Shown: positions 35,069 to 44,734 of the stretch, in pieces
How positions within the stretch are numbered: position 1 is the first letter of the stretch
Layout: every line of letters begins with the position of its first letter
NCBI GenBank assembly: GCA_947649645.1
Contig: CANSSP010000011.1
Coordinates: 37,431 to 101,430, forward strand
Direction of reading: 5' to 3'
Source of the DNA: an uncultured Roseburia sp.
GTDB taxonomy: Bacteria > Bacillota > Clostridia > Lachnospirales > Lachnospiraceae
DNA: 64,000 bases
The notes under the pieces: generated by a model
Databases searched by the model: none
What the model was told of the DNA's origin: nothing
What the model saw: only the letters and a program-made list of their open reading frames with translations
Translations under genes and position numbers: made by a program

Positions 35069-36334
35069 TTGGAGAAAACAATTTTGATCATTGTCCTTTT
35101 GGTGGTTTTGTGTATTCTGGCGGCAGTCTGCAGCCTGCTGGCGCGCAGGGTCAGAATGGAGAAGGCAAAAGCGCAAAGGCAGGTGACAGAGGCAAAAACA
35201 CAGTTTTTATCCCGGGTCAGCAATGATATCAAGACGCCGATGAACGTTATCATCGGAGCGGCAGCGCTTGGGATGGAAGAGACGGATGACCCGGAAAAAA
35301 TGCGGGAGTATCTGATGCGTGTCCGGACGGCGGGCGATTATCTGATGGGACTGCTCAACGATCTGGTTGATATGTCAAAAATTCAGGCAGGAAGATTTCA
35401 TTTACATCCAAAATCGCTTGCATTTGACGCATTTATGGAAGAAATCCGGATGATGATTGAACCGCTTTGCCGGAAAAAGCAGATTCACTTCAGGATGCCG
35501 CAGGAGGATATTCATATCAATATGGTGGTGGACCCGGTACGTTTTCCGCAGATTTTTCTCAATCTTCTGAATAATGCCGTGAAGTTTACGCCGGAGAGGG
35601 GAGAGATATCTTTTCGCGTGTGCAATTATGCGACACATAACAACCGGTTTTCTGCCGATTATGTGGTGAAGGATACGGGGATCGGGATGAGCAGTGAGTT
35701 TCAAAAGCTGTTGTTTGAACCGTTCACAAAGGAAAACGAGGATATAACAGAGCGGAAAAACGGTTCCGGGCTGGGGCTGGCCATCACCCGGAATATTGTA
35801 GATCTGATGGGCGGTACGATTGATATAAAAAGTGAACTCGGCGCAGGGACGGAGGTAAAGGTGCATCTTGAGGTGGAACTTGCGCTGGTTCAGCCCGAAA
35901 AATATGGAACGCAGATAGCGGCGGGAGTGTCCAGGATGATTCTCAAGGGAAAGCGGGTGCTTCTGGTGGAAGATCATCCGCTGAATATGGATATCTCCAG
36001 ACATATCCTTGAGAAGCAGGGAATGAAGGTTGTGTGTGCCAGGGACGGACAGGAAGCGCTTGAAATATTTCGAAGCGAGGGGGCCCGGTATTTTGATGTG
36101 ATTCTGATGGACATCTGTATGCCGGATATGGACGGTATAGAGGCGGCCAGAAAACTCAGAAAGTCCCCGCAGGCGGACGCGCAGATGATTCCGATTATCG
36201 CGATGAGTGCGAACGATGCGCCGGAAGACGTGGACGCCTGCCGTGACGCGGGTATGAATGACCATATCGCAAAGCCGGTGGAGCCGAAAAAACTGTATCG
36301 TCTGCTGTGCGGATATCTCGAAAATCCACTCTGA
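35069..36334 (+). CDS. Hybrid kinase-like protein with Asn in place of the phospho-His
   Basis: 421 residues. One N-terminal transmembrane helix (TILIIVLLVVLCILAAVCSL) leads into a DHp domain where the usual SHDIRTP reads SNDIKTP: residue 52 is Asn. The ATPase domain looks intact (FLNLLNNAVKFTPERG, VKDTGIGMSSEF, GSGLGLAITRNIV), as does the C-terminal receiver (Asp 348 in ILMDICMPDMDG). It cannot autophosphorylate in the usual way and may modulate the upstream kinase or serve as a phosphate sink. The start appears to be TTG at 35069 behind TGGGGAG; no better ATG precedes the membrane helix. Confidence 0.88.
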   Translation: MEKTILIIVLLVVLCILAAVCSLLARRVRMEKAKAQRQVTEAKTQFLSRVSNDIKTPMNVIIGAAALGMEETDDPEKMREYLMRVRTAGDYLMGLLNDLVDMSKIQAGRFHLHPKSLAFDAFMEEIRMMIEPLCRKKQIHFRMPQEDIHINMVVDPVRFPQIFLNLLNNAVKFTPERGEISFRVCNYATHNNRFSADYVVKDTGIGMSSEFQKLLFEPFTKENEDITERKNGSGLGLAITRNIVDLMGGTIDIKSELGAGTEVKVHLEVELALVQPEKYGTQIAAGVSRMILKGKRVLLVEDHPLNMDISRHILEKQGMKVVCARDGQEALEIFRSEGARYFDVILMDICMPDMDGIEAARKLRKSPQADAQMIPIIAMSANDAPEDVDACRDAGMNDHIAKPVEPKKLYRLLCGYLENPL

Positions 36335-36396
36335 GAAAAGAGCGGTGAGGGTGTGGGACAGAAAGACAGATTTTAACATGGAAAGGATATAGAAAA

Positions 36397-37299
36397 ATGG
36401 ATCAGAAGACAACGATGGAGATCACAAACGATAAACTGGAGGAGGCGATCAGAGAGTATGCGGCGGACCGTACAAAGGAACGTCTGGCAGCGGTTTTGAA
36501 CCTGCTGCGTCCCACAAAGCTTTTTGTGCCTGCCATGCTCACGGCGCCGGACCGGCCGGTCCCGTGCTTTTTGAAAAACGGGAGCGAGGAACAGTTTCTG
36601 GTTGTGTACACATCAAAAAAGCAGATTCCGGAAGAACCAAAAAGTCAGGCCATTCTTTCAATGCCGTTTCCGGCCTGCAATAATATTGTCGTGCAGCCGG
36701 AGCTGAAGCTGACAGGAATGGTCATCAATCCGTTCTCGGACAATCTCATCTTAAAAACGGAGCTGGTGGAAAAGCTTCACGAGGCGGATGTCAAGGCTTC
36801 GCAGATGCGGAAGGTAAAGATGACGCCGGAGCAGTTTCACATTTTTGTGAAAAAGCAGGTGGAATTTGGAATTTTGCCGAAACGTCTGTTTACGGAGGGA
36901 CAGGCCTTTGTCGACCGGCTGTGTGAGGAAAAAGAGAGTTTTGTAAATGCAGTTTTTTCAGAGGCATACAAAGAAATAAAACTCTATCCATATTCGGAAG
37001 ACGACTACTCCGTGATGGCGCTTGAGATCGGGGAGGATCTGACGTTGATCCGCGTGGACCTGCCGGATAAGGGACTGGTCGCCCCGCTGTGCGTCCGCAT
37101 GTATCTGACGTTCAATCCGCTGACGAAAAAGGGACGGTATTTTACGGTTGAGGTCATGAAGGAAAAAAAGGAGCATCTGCTTGGAGAGATCAACGCGGAG
37201 GGAAAACATCTGGATCACGGGGAGGCACCCGTGGAAGGGGCAGAGCTGCAGAAGATCATTGATCTTGCCAGGGAACAGGGGAACGTGCTGACAAGCTGA
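36397..37299 (+). CDS. SseB-domain protein
   Basis: 300 residues. The N-terminal half resembles the SseB (enhanced serine sensitivity) domain: LRPTKLFVPAMLTAPDRPV, then GSEEQFLVVYTSKKQI and NIVVQPELKLTGMVINPFSD. The C-terminal half is a separate alpha/beta domain (LIRVDLPDKGLVAPLCVRMY). SseB domains occur in type III secretion contexts and, more widely, as proteins of unknown role. It lies 62 bases after the pseudokinase on the same strand and is closed by a strong terminator, so it is probably co-transcribed with the two kinases. Confidence 0.75.
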   Translation: MDQKTTMEITNDKLEEAIREYAADRTKERLAAVLNLLRPTKLFVPAMLTAPDRPVPCFLKNGSEEQFLVVYTSKKQIPEEPKSQAILSMPFPACNNIVVQPELKLTGMVINPFSDNLILKTELVEKLHEADVKASQMRKVKMTPEQFHIFVKKQVEFGILPKRLFTEGQAFVDRLCEEKESFVNAVFSEAYKEIKLYPYSEDDYSVMALEIGEDLTLIRVDLPDKGLVAPLCVRMYLTFNPLTKKGRYFTVEVMKEKKEHLLGEINAEGKHLDHGEAPVEGAELQKIIDLAREQGNVLTS

Positions 37300-37335
37300 A
37301 TACAGATCTGTATAAAAACAGAATGGATGCAAATC

Positions 37336-37366
37336 GCGCAGGTTGTGATCAGCCTGCGCATTTTTT
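37336..37366 (+). terminator. Rho-independent terminator
   Basis: GCGCAGG (37336-37342) and CCTGCGC (37353-37359), then ATTTTTT. It separates the kinase group from the ribosomal cluster. Confidence 0.93.
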
Positions 37367-37398
37367 GAAATAATTTTCCGGATCACGCAAAAAAATAC

Positions 37399-37427
37399 TT
37401 GCATTTACAGGAATCATCCTGTATACT
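37399..37427 (+). promoter_or_regulatory. Main promoter of the S10 ribosomal operon
   Basis: TTGCAT (37399-37404), 17 bases, TATACT (37422-37427). Transcription starts near 37434, giving a leader of about 260 bases before rpsJ. Confidence 0.8.
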
Positions 37428-37433
37428 AACTAA

Positions 37434-37690
37434 TGCTGTGACATGATAGTGTAGAAGCGAGAGGTTGCTGCAGACAGCTGCAGGTTTTCCGTGGAGCGAA
37501 TGTCAAGTTAGGAAACTGGCGACAAGTCACTGTAACACGAAAACTCTACAAGAGGTAGAAAAGACGTGCGTCCTGGAACAGATTTCATGACACGCACGGG
37601 GATGTGTACAGTCACCGCTTGTCGTACGAAGAGTAGGACTGCCGAAGGCAGCAGTTTTACTTAAGGAAAGTGCGAAAAGGAGGCGGCTTT
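37434..37690 (+). ncRNA. Long structured leader of the S10 operon
   Basis: The leader has clear long-range pairing: CGACAAG (37520-37526) with CTTGTCG (37618-37624), ACTGTA (37529-37534) with TACAGT (37607-37612), and CAC (37536-37538) with GTG (37604-37606). Inside this, GTGCGT (37565-37570) pairs with ACGCAC near 37591-37597, and CTCT/AGAG forms a small hairpin. A CTGCC-GAA-GGCAG hairpin (37639-37651) lies before the ribosome site. This multibranch fold suggests autogenous control by a ribosomal protein. The 395-base gap 37300-37694 otherwise holds the terminator and promoter. Confidence 0.65.
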
Positions 37691-37694
37691 TTTT

Positions 37695-38012
37695 ATGGCA
37701 ACTCAGGTAATGAGAATCACATTGAAGGCGTATGATCACGAGCTGGTTGATTCATCCGCAAAGAAAATCATCGAGACGGTGAAAAAGAACGGAGCACAGG
37801 TGAGCGGACCGGTGCCACTTCCGACAAAGCGGGAAGTGATCACGATTCTGCGGGCAACTCACAAATATAAAGATTCCCGTGAGCAGTTCGAGCAGAGAAC
37901 GCACAAAAGACTCATCGATATCATGACACCGACACAGAAGACCGTGGACGCGCTGTCCCGTCTGGAAATGCCGGCAGGCGTATATATTGATATCAAGATG
38001 AAAAACAAGTAA
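37695..38012 (+). CDS. rpsJ: Small ribosomal subunit protein S10
   Basis: 105 residues ([34 protein letters not shown]). S10 binds 16S rRNA in the head of the 30S subunit and also takes part in transcription antitermination with NusB. It is first in the S10-spc-alpha supercluster; the str operon genes (rpsL, rpsG, fusA, tuf) are not upstream as they are in many bacteria. AAAAGGAGG (37675-37683) is well placed. Confidence 0.98.
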   Translation: MATQVMRITLKAYDHELVDSSAKKIIETVKKNGAQVSGPVPLPTKREVITILRATHKYKDSREQFEQRTHKRLIDIMTPTQKTVDALSRLEMPAGVYIDIKMKNK

Positions 38013-38048
38013 AACATGACAATATCCTGAAGGGTTTTATATAGAAGT

Positions 38049-38074
38049 AATGAAGTTGAAATGACACCTTCATT
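38049..38074 (+). other. Intercistronic hairpin rpsJ-rplC
   Basis: AATGAAG (38049-38055) pairs with CTTCATT (38068-38074); a CCCG-GTGA-CGGG hairpin follows near 38114-38125. No T-run follows either one. Confidence 0.6.
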
Positions 38075-38165
38075 CCACTTATATGGGCTTTCTAGGATGA
38101 ACGGTTCCGCTGACCCGGTGACGGGCATGAAGCGTTCCGCTGTAGAGAAAACAGGAGGTAAAAGA

Positions 38166-38849
38166 ATGAAGAAAGCGATTTTGGCAACAAAGGTCGGTAT
38201 GACTCAGATCTTCAACGCAGATGGCGTGCTGGTACCGGTGACGGTGCTGGAAGCTGGTCCGTGTTATGTAACACAGATCAAGACGGTCGAGAACGACGGA
38301 TACGGCGCAGTGCAGGTCGGATTTATCGACAAGAAAGAGAGAGTTGTCAGCAAAGATGCAGGCGGCAGGAAAGAAATCCGGCGCAGACATGGTGTGAATA
38401 AGGCACAGATGGGCCATTTTGCAAAAGCCGGTGTTTCGGGTAAGCGTTTTGTCAGAGAGTTCAGATTTGAAAACGCAGGCGATTACAAGCCGGGCGATGT
38501 GATTAAGGCAGATGTGTTTGCAGAAGGCGATAAGATTGATGCGACTGCAATCTCGAAAGGAAAAGGATTCCAGGGTGCGATCAAGAGATTCGGACAGCAC
38601 AGAGGTCCGATGGCGCACGGTTCCAAATTTCATCGCCATCAGGGTTCCAACGGTGCGTGCTCTTCCCCGAGCCGTGTGTTCAAAGGAAAAGGAATGCCGG
38701 GACATATGGGAAATGTGAGAGTGACGACACAGAACCTTGAGGTTGTAAAGGTTGACGCAGAGAACAATCTGCTTTTGATAAAAGGCTGTGTGCCGGGGCC
38801 GAAGAAGTGCCTGGTGACAGTCAAAGAGACGGTAAAAGCAGGAAAGTAA
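38166..38849 (+). CDS. rplC: Large ribosomal subunit protein L3
   Basis: 227 residues ([40 protein letters not shown]). L3 is an early 50S assembly protein near the peptidyl-transferase centre. The frame opens earlier at 38061, but AGGAGG at 38154-38159 places the start at ATG 38166, as in other L3 proteins. The 153-base gap before it carries hairpins. Confidence 0.98.
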   Translation: MKKAILATKVGMTQIFNADGVLVPVTVLEAGPCYVTQIKTVENDGYGAVQVGFIDKKERVVSKDAGGRKEIRRRHGVNKAQMGHFAKAGVSGKRFVREFRFENAGDYKPGDVIKADVFAEGDKIDATAISKGKGFQGAIKRFGQHRGPMAHGSKFHRHQGSNGACSSPSRVFKGKGMPGHMGNVRVTTQNLEVVKVDAENNLLLIKGCVPGPKKCLVTVKETVKAGK

Positions 38850-38879
38850 TGTTTTCGGGAGGAAAGGAGGAAACTAATC

Positions 38880-39500
38880 ATGGCTAACGTAGCTGTTTAT
38901 AATATGGAAGGCAATGAAGTCGGGACCGTGGAAATCAGCGATGCGATTTTCGGCGTAGACGTTAACGAGCATCTGGTACACATGGCAGTGCTTCAGCAGC
39001 TTGCAAATAAGCGCCAGGGAACACAGAAGGCGAAAACACGTTCCGAAGTCAGAGGCGGCGGAAGAAAACCGTGGAGACAGAAAGGAACCGGACATGCAAG
39101 ACAGGGCTCGACGAGAGCACCGCAGTGGAGACACGGCGGCGTGGTGTTTGCGCCGGTGCCAAGGGATTATTCCTTTAAGCTGAACAGAAAAGAGAAGAGG
39201 GTGGCTTTAAAGTCGGCGCTCACTTCGAGAGTCAATGAAAATAAATTTATCGTGCTGGATGAGCTGAAGTTTGATGAGATCAAGACAAAGAAGTTTGTGG
39301 GTGTCATGAACAATCTTAAGCTTGAGAAAGCGCTTGTTGTGATCAATGAGATGGACATGAATGTGATCCGGTCTGCAAGCAATATTCCGAAGGTAAAGAC
39401 GGCACAGACAAATGAGATCAACGTATATGACGTGCTCAAGTATGACACGTTTGTTGTGACGAAAGATGCATTAAAGACAATTGAGGAGGTGTATGCATAA
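38880..39500 (+). CDS. rplD: Large ribosomal subunit protein L4
   Basis: 206 residues ([20 protein letters not shown] in the extended loop that lines the exit tunnel). In enterobacteria L4 represses the S10 operon through its leader, so it is one candidate ligand for the leader at 37434-37690, though that mechanism is not shown in Clostridia. The stop overlaps the start of rplW by one base. Confidence 0.98.
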   Translation: MANVAVYNMEGNEVGTVEISDAIFGVDVNEHLVHMAVLQQLANKRQGTQKAKTRSEVRGGGRKPWRQKGTGHARQGSTRAPQWRHGGVVFAPVPRDYSFKLNRKEKRVALKSALTSRVNENKFIVLDELKFDEIKTKKFVGVMNNLKLEKALVVINEMDMNVIRSASNIPKVKTAQTNEINVYDVLKYDTFVVTKDALKTIEEVYA

Positions 39501-39799
39501 TGGCAAATATAAAGTATTATGATGTCATCCTCAAACCGGTTGTGACAGAGAAAAGCATGGAGATGATGGGTGAGAAGAAGTACACATTTCTGGTTCACCC
39601 GGAAGCGAACAAAACCATGATCAAAGAAGCGGTTGAAAAAATGTTCGATGGCGTCAAGGTGGAGAAAGTCAACACCATGAACCAGGATGGAAAGAAAAAG
39701 AGACGCGGGATGACCGTTGGCAAGACGGCGAAGACGAAGAAAGCGATCGTCAAGCTGACTGCAGACAGCAAGGACATTGAGATTTTTGCCGGACTGTAG
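39500..39799 (+). CDS. rplW: Large ribosomal subunit protein L23
   Basis: 99 residues ([38 protein letters not shown]). L23 lies at the exit-tunnel mouth and docks trigger factor and SRP. Its start codon overlaps the rplD stop (TAATG), giving translational coupling. Confidence 0.98.
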   Translation: MANIKYYDVILKPVVTEKSMEMMGEKKYTFLVHPEANKTMIKEAVEKMFDGVKVEKVNTMNQDGKKKRRGMTVGKTAKTKKAIVKLTADSKDIEIFAGL

Positions 39800-39830
39800 G
39801 TTAAAATGAAACAGCGAAAGGAGAAATACA

Positions 39831-40676
39831 ATGGGAATCAAAACCTATAAACCATATACACCTTCCAGAAGACATATGACCGGTTCTGATTTCTCCGAGA
39901 TCACAAAGCAGACGCCGGAGAAATCGCTTACGACGTCTCTTAAAAAACATGCCGGCCGCAACAACCAGGGAAAGATCACCGTGAGACACCGGGGCGGCGG
40001 CAACCGGAGAAAATACAGGATTATTGATTTTAAGAGAAACAGCAAGGACGGTATTCCGGCAAAGGTAATCGGCATTGAGTACGATCCCAACCGTTCTGCG
40101 AATATCGCGCTGATCTGCTATGTGGACGGACAGAAGTCTTATATTCTTGCTCCCGCAGGGCTTACGGACGGTATGATGGTGATGAGCGGTCCGAATGCGG
40201 AAGTGAGAGTCGGGAACTGCCTGCCCCTGGACAGTATTCCGGTCGGTGCGCAGGTGCACAACGTAGAGATGTATCCGGGGAAAGGCGGTCAGATGGCACG
40301 TTCTGCAGGTCTGAGCGCACAGCTTATGGCAAAAGAGGGCAAATATGCGACATTGAGACTTCCGTCCGGTGAGATGCGTATGGTTCCGGTACAGTGTCGT
40401 GCAACCATCGGTGTTGTCGGAAACGGCGACCACAACCTGATCAATATCGGTAAGGCGGGGCGCAAGCGTCACATGGGAATCCGCCCGACGGTCCGCGGTT
40501 CTGTTATGAACCCGAACGACCATCCGCACGGCGGTGGTGAGGGACGCTCACCGATCGGACGTCCGGGTCCATGTACACCGTGGGGCAAACCGGCGCTCGG
40601 CTTAAAGACAAGAAAGAAAAACAAGGCTTCCAACAAGCTTATCGTGAGAAGAAGAGATGGAAGAGCGATGAAATAA
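39831..40676 (+). CDS. rplB: Large ribosomal subunit protein L2
   Basis: 281 residues ([38 protein letters not shown], with the His important for peptidyl transfer). L2 binds 23S rRNA and helps subunit association. AGCGAAAGGAG precedes the start. A 138-base gap with hairpins and a possible promoter follows. Confidence 0.98.
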   Translation: MGIKTYKPYTPSRRHMTGSDFSEITKQTPEKSLTTSLKKHAGRNNQGKITVRHRGGGNRRKYRIIDFKRNSKDGIPAKVIGIEYDPNRSANIALICYVDGQKSYILAPAGLTDGMMVMSGPNAEVRVGNCLPLDSIPVGAQVHNVEMYPGKGGQMARSAGLSAQLMAKEGKYATLRLPSGEMRMVPVQCRATIGVVGNGDHNLINIGKAGRKRHMGIRPTVRGSVMNPNDHPHGGGEGRSPIGRPGPCTPWGKPALGLKTRKKNKASNKLIVRRRDGRAMK

Positions 40677-40718
40677 TCTCCAGGCGGGATGTTTCATTTC
40701 TCCGGAGAATCAATGTAC

Positions 40719-40794
40719 TTGATTCTTCGGGGACTTTCTGATAGAATAAATTTGTTTGCAGCCTTATGGAACACGTGGTTCCGTGGGAAGGCTG
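40719..40794 (+). promoter_or_regulatory. Possible internal promoter and hairpins before rpsS
   Basis: TTGATT (40719-40724), 17 bases, TAGAAT (40742-40747) could be a promoter. GCAGCCTT (40758-40765) with AAGGCTGC (40787-40794 region) and inner GGAAC/GTTCC form a long hairpin just before the rpsS ribosome site. GAATCAA/TTGATTC upstream is another. Confidence 0.4.
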
Positions 40795-40814
40795 CTGAAA
40801 TTAGGAGGTTAAAT

Positions 40815-41096
40815 ATGTCTCGTTCATTAAAAAAAGGACCATTTGCAGATGCAAGCCTGCTGAAAAAGGTAGATGCCATGAATGCATCCGGCGATAAATC
40901 TGTGATCAAGACATGGTCGCGCCGTTCAACAATTTTCCCGCAGTTTGTCGGTCATACGTTTGCGGTGCACGACGGAAGAAAGCATGTGCCGGTGTATGTG
41001 ACAGAGGATATGGTCGGGCATAAGCTTGGTGAGTTTGTTGCGACCAGGACTTACAGAGGACATGGAAAAGACGAAAAGAAATCGGGTGTCAGATAA
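40815..41096 (+). CDS. rpsS: Small ribosomal subunit protein S19
   Basis: 93 residues ([40 protein letters not shown]). S19 binds 16S rRNA with S13 in the 30S head. The frame opens upstream at 40689, but AGGAGG (40803-40808) and the conserved SRSLKKGP start fix ATG 40815. Confidence 0.98.
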   Translation: MSRSLKKGPFADASLLKKVDAMNASGDKSVIKTWSRRSTIFPQFVGHTFAVHDGRKHVPVYVTEDMVGHKLGEFVATRTYRGHGKDEKKSGVR

Positions 41097-41123
41097 GAAC
41101 TATTTTGAAAGGAGGTTTTATCC

Positions 41124-41510
41124 ATGGCTAAGGGACATAGAAGTCAGATTAAGAGAGAGAGAAATGAAGTAAAAGATACCAGACCGTCCGCAAAATTGTC
41201 TTATGCGAGAGTGTCTGTTCAGAAGGCCTGTTTTGTACTGGATGCAATCCGCGGAAAGGATATCCAGACGGCACTTGCGATTGTGACATACAATCCGAGA
41301 TATGCGTCAGGCCTGGTGAAGAAGCTGCTGTTGTCGGCGATTGCGAACGCGGAGAATAACAATGGAATGAAAACAGACAATCTCTACGTTGCGGAGTGCT
41401 ATGCGAACAGAGGTCCGACAATGAAAAGGATCAGACCGAGGGCACAGGGAAGGGCTTACAGAATTGAGAAGAGAACGAGCCACATCACAATCGTGCTGGA
41501 TGCAAAATAA
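41124..41510 (+). CDS. rplV: Large ribosomal subunit protein L22
   Basis: 128 residues ([40 protein letters not shown] in the tunnel loop). L22 contacts all six domains of 23S rRNA, and its loop is a site of macrolide-resistance mutations. GGAGG is well placed. The gap to rpsC has a small GGCG/CGCC hairpin near 41550. Confidence 0.98.
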   Translation: MAKGHRSQIKRERNEVKDTRPSAKLSYARVSVQKACFVLDAIRGKDIQTALAIVTYNPRYASGLVKKLLLSAIANAENNNGMKTDNLYVAECYANRGPTMKRIRPRAQGRAYRIEKRTSHITIVLDAK

Positions 41511-41575
41511 GAAAGGCAGCGTCCTGCGGGAGCGCATTTCGGGCGGCTTCGCCGGGACAGGGAAAGGAGTATAGA

Positions 41576-42250
41576 ATGGGACAGAAAGTTAATCCACATG
41601 GCTTAAGAGTCGGTATCATCAAAGACTGGGATTCAAGATGGTATGCGGAAGCGGATTTTGCGGATTTACTGATAGAAGATTATAATATCAGAACATATCT
41701 TAAGAAGAAATTGTATGCAGCCGGAGTGTCCAGAATTGAAATCGAGAGGGCGTCCGACCGTGTCAAAGTCATTATTTACACTGCAAAGCCAGGTGTTGTG
41801 ATCGGAAAAGGCGGCGCAGAGATCGAGAAAGTCAAAGGCGAAGTTCAGAAGTTTACAGACAAGAAACTCATTGTGGATATCAAGGAGATCAAAAGACCGG
41901 ACCGCGATGCGCAGCTTGTGGCTGAGAACATCGCACTTCAGCTTGAGAACCGTGTTTCCTTCCGCCGTGCGATGAAATCCTGCATGAGCAGAACGATGAA
42001 GGCGGGCGCGAAAGGAATCAAGACATCCTGTTCCGGACGTCTTGGCGGCGCGGATATGGCACGTACAGAGTTTTACAGCGAGGGAACGATCCCGCTTCAG
42101 ACGCTGAGAGCGGATATCGACTATGGTTTTGCCGAGGCGGATACGACATACGGTAAAGTCGGCGTCAAAGTCTGGATTTATAAAGGCGAAGTGCTCCCGA
42201 CAAAAGGAAACGCGGGAGAGAAGGCTTCGAGGGAAGGGGGCGCTCAATAA
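41576..42250 (+). CDS. rpsC: Small ribosomal subunit protein S3
   Basis: 224 residues with the KH domain ([20 protein letters not shown]) and C-terminal domain ([20 protein letters not shown]). S3 lines the mRNA entry channel. GGAAAGGAG sets the start; the stop overlaps rplP by one base. Confidence 0.98.
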   Translation: MGQKVNPHGLRVGIIKDWDSRWYAEADFADLLIEDYNIRTYLKKKLYAAGVSRIEIERASDRVKVIIYTAKPGVVIGKGGAEIEKVKGEVQKFTDKKLIVDIKEIKRPDRDAQLVAENIALQLENRVSFRRAMKSCMSRTMKAGAKGIKTSCSGRLGGADMARTEFYSEGTIPLQTLRADIDYGFAEADTTYGKVGVKVWIYKGEVLPTKGNAGEKASREGGAQ

Positions 42251-42690
42251 TGTTAATGCCAAAGAGAGTAAAGCATCGGAAACAGTTCCGCGGCTCCATC
42301 AGAGGAAAAGCAACCAGAGGAAATAAGATCACTTACGGTGAGTATGGTATTGTTGCGACAGAGCCTTGCTGGATCAAATCAAATCAGATCGAGGCAGCCC
42401 GTATCGCAATCACGCGTTATGTAAAACGTGGCGGTAAAGTCTGGATTAAAATTTTCCCGGACAAACCTGTGACTGCAAAACCGGCGGAGACACGTATGGG
42501 TTCCGGAAAGGGATCCTTAGAGTACTGGGTAGCAGTTGTGAAACCGGGCCGCGTATTGTTTGAGATCGCCGGAGTTCCGGAGGACGTCGCGAGAGAAGCG
42601 CTTCGTCTTGCTACACATAAATTACCCTGTAAATGTAAAATAGTTTCGCGTGCAGATTTAGAAGGCGGTGTATCGAATGAAAACGAGTAG
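42250..42690 (+). CDS. rplP: Large ribosomal subunit protein L16
   Basis: 146 residues ([39 protein letters not shown]). L16 lies near the A site and is a late 50S assembly protein. It is coupled at both ends: its ATG overlaps the rpsC stop and its end overlaps the first codons of rpmC. Confidence 0.98.
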   Translation: MLMPKRVKHRKQFRGSIRGKATRGNKITYGEYGIVATEPCWIKSNQIEAARIAITRYVKRGGKVWIKIFPDKPVTAKPAETRMGSGKGSLEYWVAVVKPGRVLFEIAGVPEDVAREALRLATHKLPCKCKIVSRADLEGGVSNENE

Positions 42691-42886
42691 ATATTTAGAA
42701 GAATTAAGAGCGCAGTCTGTTGCAGATTTACATGCACAGTTAGTGGAGGCGAAAAAAGAACTTTTCAACCTGAGATTCCAGAACGCAACGAACCAGCTGG
42801 AAAATACGGGCCGGATTAAAGAAGTGAGAAAGAATATCGCGAGAATCCAGACGATCATCACTCAGAAAGAAAAAGTTGCGCAGTAG
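42677..42886 (+). CDS. rpmC: Large ribosomal subunit protein L29
   Basis: 69 residues ([39 protein letters not shown]). L29 sits beside L23 at the tunnel exit. ATG 42677 lies within the end of rplP with AAGGCGG upstream; a GTG nine bases earlier is less likely. Confidence 0.97.
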   Translation: MKTSRYLEELRAQSVADLHAQLVEAKKELFNLRFQNATNQLENTGRIKEVRKNIARIQTIITQKEKVAQ

Positions 42887-42909
42887 GATTTGAGAAGGGA
42901 GAACTTATC

Positions 42910-43167
42910 GTGGCAGATAGAAATCTTAGAAAGACGCGGATCGGCGTCGTTGTAAGCGATAAAATGGATAAGACCATCGTTGTAGCAATCCAGGATAACG
43001 TGAGACATCCTCTCTACAACAAGATCGTAAAGAAAACATATAAACTGAAGGCTCATGACGAGAATAATGACTGTAAAATCGGCGACAAAGTCAAGGTGAT
43101 GGAGACAAGGCCTTTATCGAAGGAGAAGAGATGGAGACTTGTGGAGATCATGGAGAGAGCAAAATAG
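42910..43167 (+). CDS. rpsQ: Small ribosomal subunit protein S17
   Basis: 85 residues ([40 protein letters not shown]). S17 is a primary 16S-binding protein. It starts at GTG 42910 behind GAAGGGAG. Confidence 0.97.
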   Translation: MADRNLRKTRIGVVVSDKMDKTIVVAIQDNVRHPLYNKIVKKTYKLKAHDENNDCKIGDKVKVMETRPLSKEKRWRLVEIMERAK

Positions 43168-43187
43168 GTTAAAGGAGGCTTTAAGGC

Positions 43188-43556
43188 ATGGTACAGCAGG
43201 AAAGTAGACTTAGGGTGGCCGATAACACAGGAGCAAAGGAACTGCTTGTGATTCGTGTTATGGGAGGTTCTACCAGAAGATATGCGCATATAGGTGATAT
43301 CATAGTTGCTACGGTTAAAGATGCAACGCCAGGCGGAGTTGTCAAGAAAGGCGACGTTGTAAAAGCTGTTGTCGTGCGCACGGTGAAAGGCGCGCGCCGC
43401 AAGGACGGTTCCTATATCCGCTTTGACGAGAATGCGGCAGTTATTATCAAAGAAGATAAAACGCCGAGAGGAACACGTATTTTTGGACCAGTAGCAAGAG
43501 AGCTTCGTGAGAAACAGTTTATGAAGATTGTTTCCTTAGCTCCGGAAGTATTGTAG
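43188..43556 (+). CDS. rplN: Large ribosomal subunit protein L14
   Basis: 122 residues ([40 protein letters not shown]). L14 forms inter-subunit bridges and binds the RsfS silencing factor. AAAGGAGG is well placed. Confidence 0.98.
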   Translation: MVQQESRLRVADNTGAKELLVIRVMGGSTRRYAHIGDIIVATVKDATPGGVVKKGDVVKAVVVRTVKGARRKDGSYIRFDENAAVIIKEDKTPRGTRIFGPVARELREKQFMKIVSLAPEVL

Positions 43557-43568
43557 GAGGACCAGGAT

Positions 43569-43880
43569 ATGGCAACCATGAAAATAAAAAAAGGCGATAC
43601 GGTGAAGGTGATCGCCGGAAAAGATAAAGACAAAGAAGGCAAGGTTCTTGCTGTAAACAAAAAGACAGGAAGAGTGCTGGTGGAAGGCATCAATATGGTG
43701 ACAAAGCATGCGAAACCGAGCATGAAGAATCAGCAGGGCGGTATTGTTCACCAGGAAGCGCCGATCGATATCTCCAATGTGATGTATCTTCACAAGGGAA
43801 AAGTGACCCGGATCGGATTTAAGATGGACGGCGACAAGAAAGTGCGTTTTGCAAAATCCACCGGCGAAGTGATCGACTAA
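43569..43880 (+). CDS. rplX: Large ribosomal subunit protein L24
   Basis: 103 residues with a KOW motif ([20 protein letters not shown]). L24 initiates 50S assembly. It lies twelve bases after rplN, with TAGGAGG overlapping the upstream stop region. Confidence 0.98.
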   Translation: MATMKIKKGDTVKVIAGKDKDKEGKVLAVNKKTGRVLVEGINMVTKHAKPSMKNQQGGIVHQEAPIDISNVMYLHKGKVTRIGFKMDGDKKVRFAKSTGEVID

Positions 43881-43900
43881 TTAGAGAGGAGGCCAATCAG

Positions 43901-44440
43901 TTGAGCAGACTTAAAGAGCAATATGAGAATGAGATCAAGGATGCGATGATCAAAAAATTCGGATATAAAAACGTTATGGAAGTGCCGAAGCTTGACAAGG
44001 TTGTTGTGAATATGGGCGTTGGCGAAGCAAAAGAAAATGCAAAATTGCTGGAAGCCGCCATGAAAGATATGGAGACCATTACGGGACAGAAAGCGATTGT
44101 CACGAAAGCGAAAAAGTCCATTGCGAATTTCAAAATCAGAGAAGGCATGGCCATCGGATGTAAAACCACACTGCGCGGCGAGAAGATGTATGAGTTTATG
44201 GATCGTCTGATTAATCTGGCGCTGCCGCGTGTGCGTGACTTCCGCGGTGTTAATCCGAATGCATTTGACGGACGCGGCAATTATGCGCTCGGCATCAAAG
44301 AGCAGTTAATTTTCCCGGAAATCGAGTACGATAAAGTAGATAAGGTGCGCGGCATGGATGTCATCTTTGTCACGACTGCAAAGACAGACGAAGAAGCTCG
44401 TGAATTATTGGCTCAGTTTAATATGCCATTTGCCAAATAA
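43901..44440 (+). CDS. rplE: Large ribosomal subunit protein L5
   Basis: 179 residues ([40 protein letters not shown]). L5 binds 5S rRNA with L18. The start is TTG at 43901, preceded by GAGAGGAGG; no ATG fits the conserved N-terminus. Confidence 0.97.
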   Translation: MSRLKEQYENEIKDAMIKKFGYKNVMEVPKLDKVVVNMGVGEAKENAKLLEAAMKDMETITGQKAIVTKAKKSIANFKIREGMAIGCKTTLRGEKMYEFMDRLINLALPRVRDFRGVNPNAFDGRGNYALGIKEQLIFPEIEYDKVDKVRGMDVIFVTTAKTDEEARELLAQFNMPFAK

Positions 44441-44456
44441 GTAGGAGGGAATTCTA

Positions 44457-44642
44457 ATGGCTAAAACATCTATGAAAATAAAACAGCAGCGCAAACAGAA
44501 ATTCTCCACCAGAGAATACACACGCTGCAGGATTTGCGGCCGTCCGCATTCTGTTTTAAGAAAATACGGAATCTGCAGAGTATGTTTCCGTGAATTAGCA
44601 TATAAAGGCCAGATACCAGGGGTGAAAAAGGCGAGCTGGTAA
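44457..44642 (+). CDS. rpsN: Small ribosomal subunit protein S14, type Z
   Basis: 61 residues, the short zinc-binding form, with CRICGRP and CRVCFRE supplying the four Cys ligands. S14 binds late in the 30S head. A zinc-free paralogue, if present, would be elsewhere. AGGAGG is upstream. Confidence 0.98.
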   Translation: MAKTSMKIKQQRKQKFSTREYTRCRICGRPHSVLRKYGICRVCFRELAYKGQIPGVKKASW

Positions 44643-44665
44643 GGCTTTTGCTTTGTCTGCGCGGT

Positions 44666-44703
44666 ATACAGGGCCTTGTACCTGTATGCTCTGCAATGCA
44701 GAG
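44666..44703 (+). other. Two intercistronic hairpins rpsN-rpsH
   Basis: ATACAGG (44666-44672) pairs with CCTGTAT (44681-44687), and CTCTGC (44689-44694) with GCAGAG (44698-44703). Both are perfect and adjacent, just before the rpsH ribosome site. No T-run follows. Confidence 0.65.
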
Positions 44704-44734
44704 TGCATTATAATATAAGGAGGAAATATACATC

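Noticed and set aside
34195..36412. Two long minus-strand frames opposite the kinase genes
   Set aside because: The plus strand carries clear kinase and receiver motifs throughout; the minus frames show none and have shadow-like composition.
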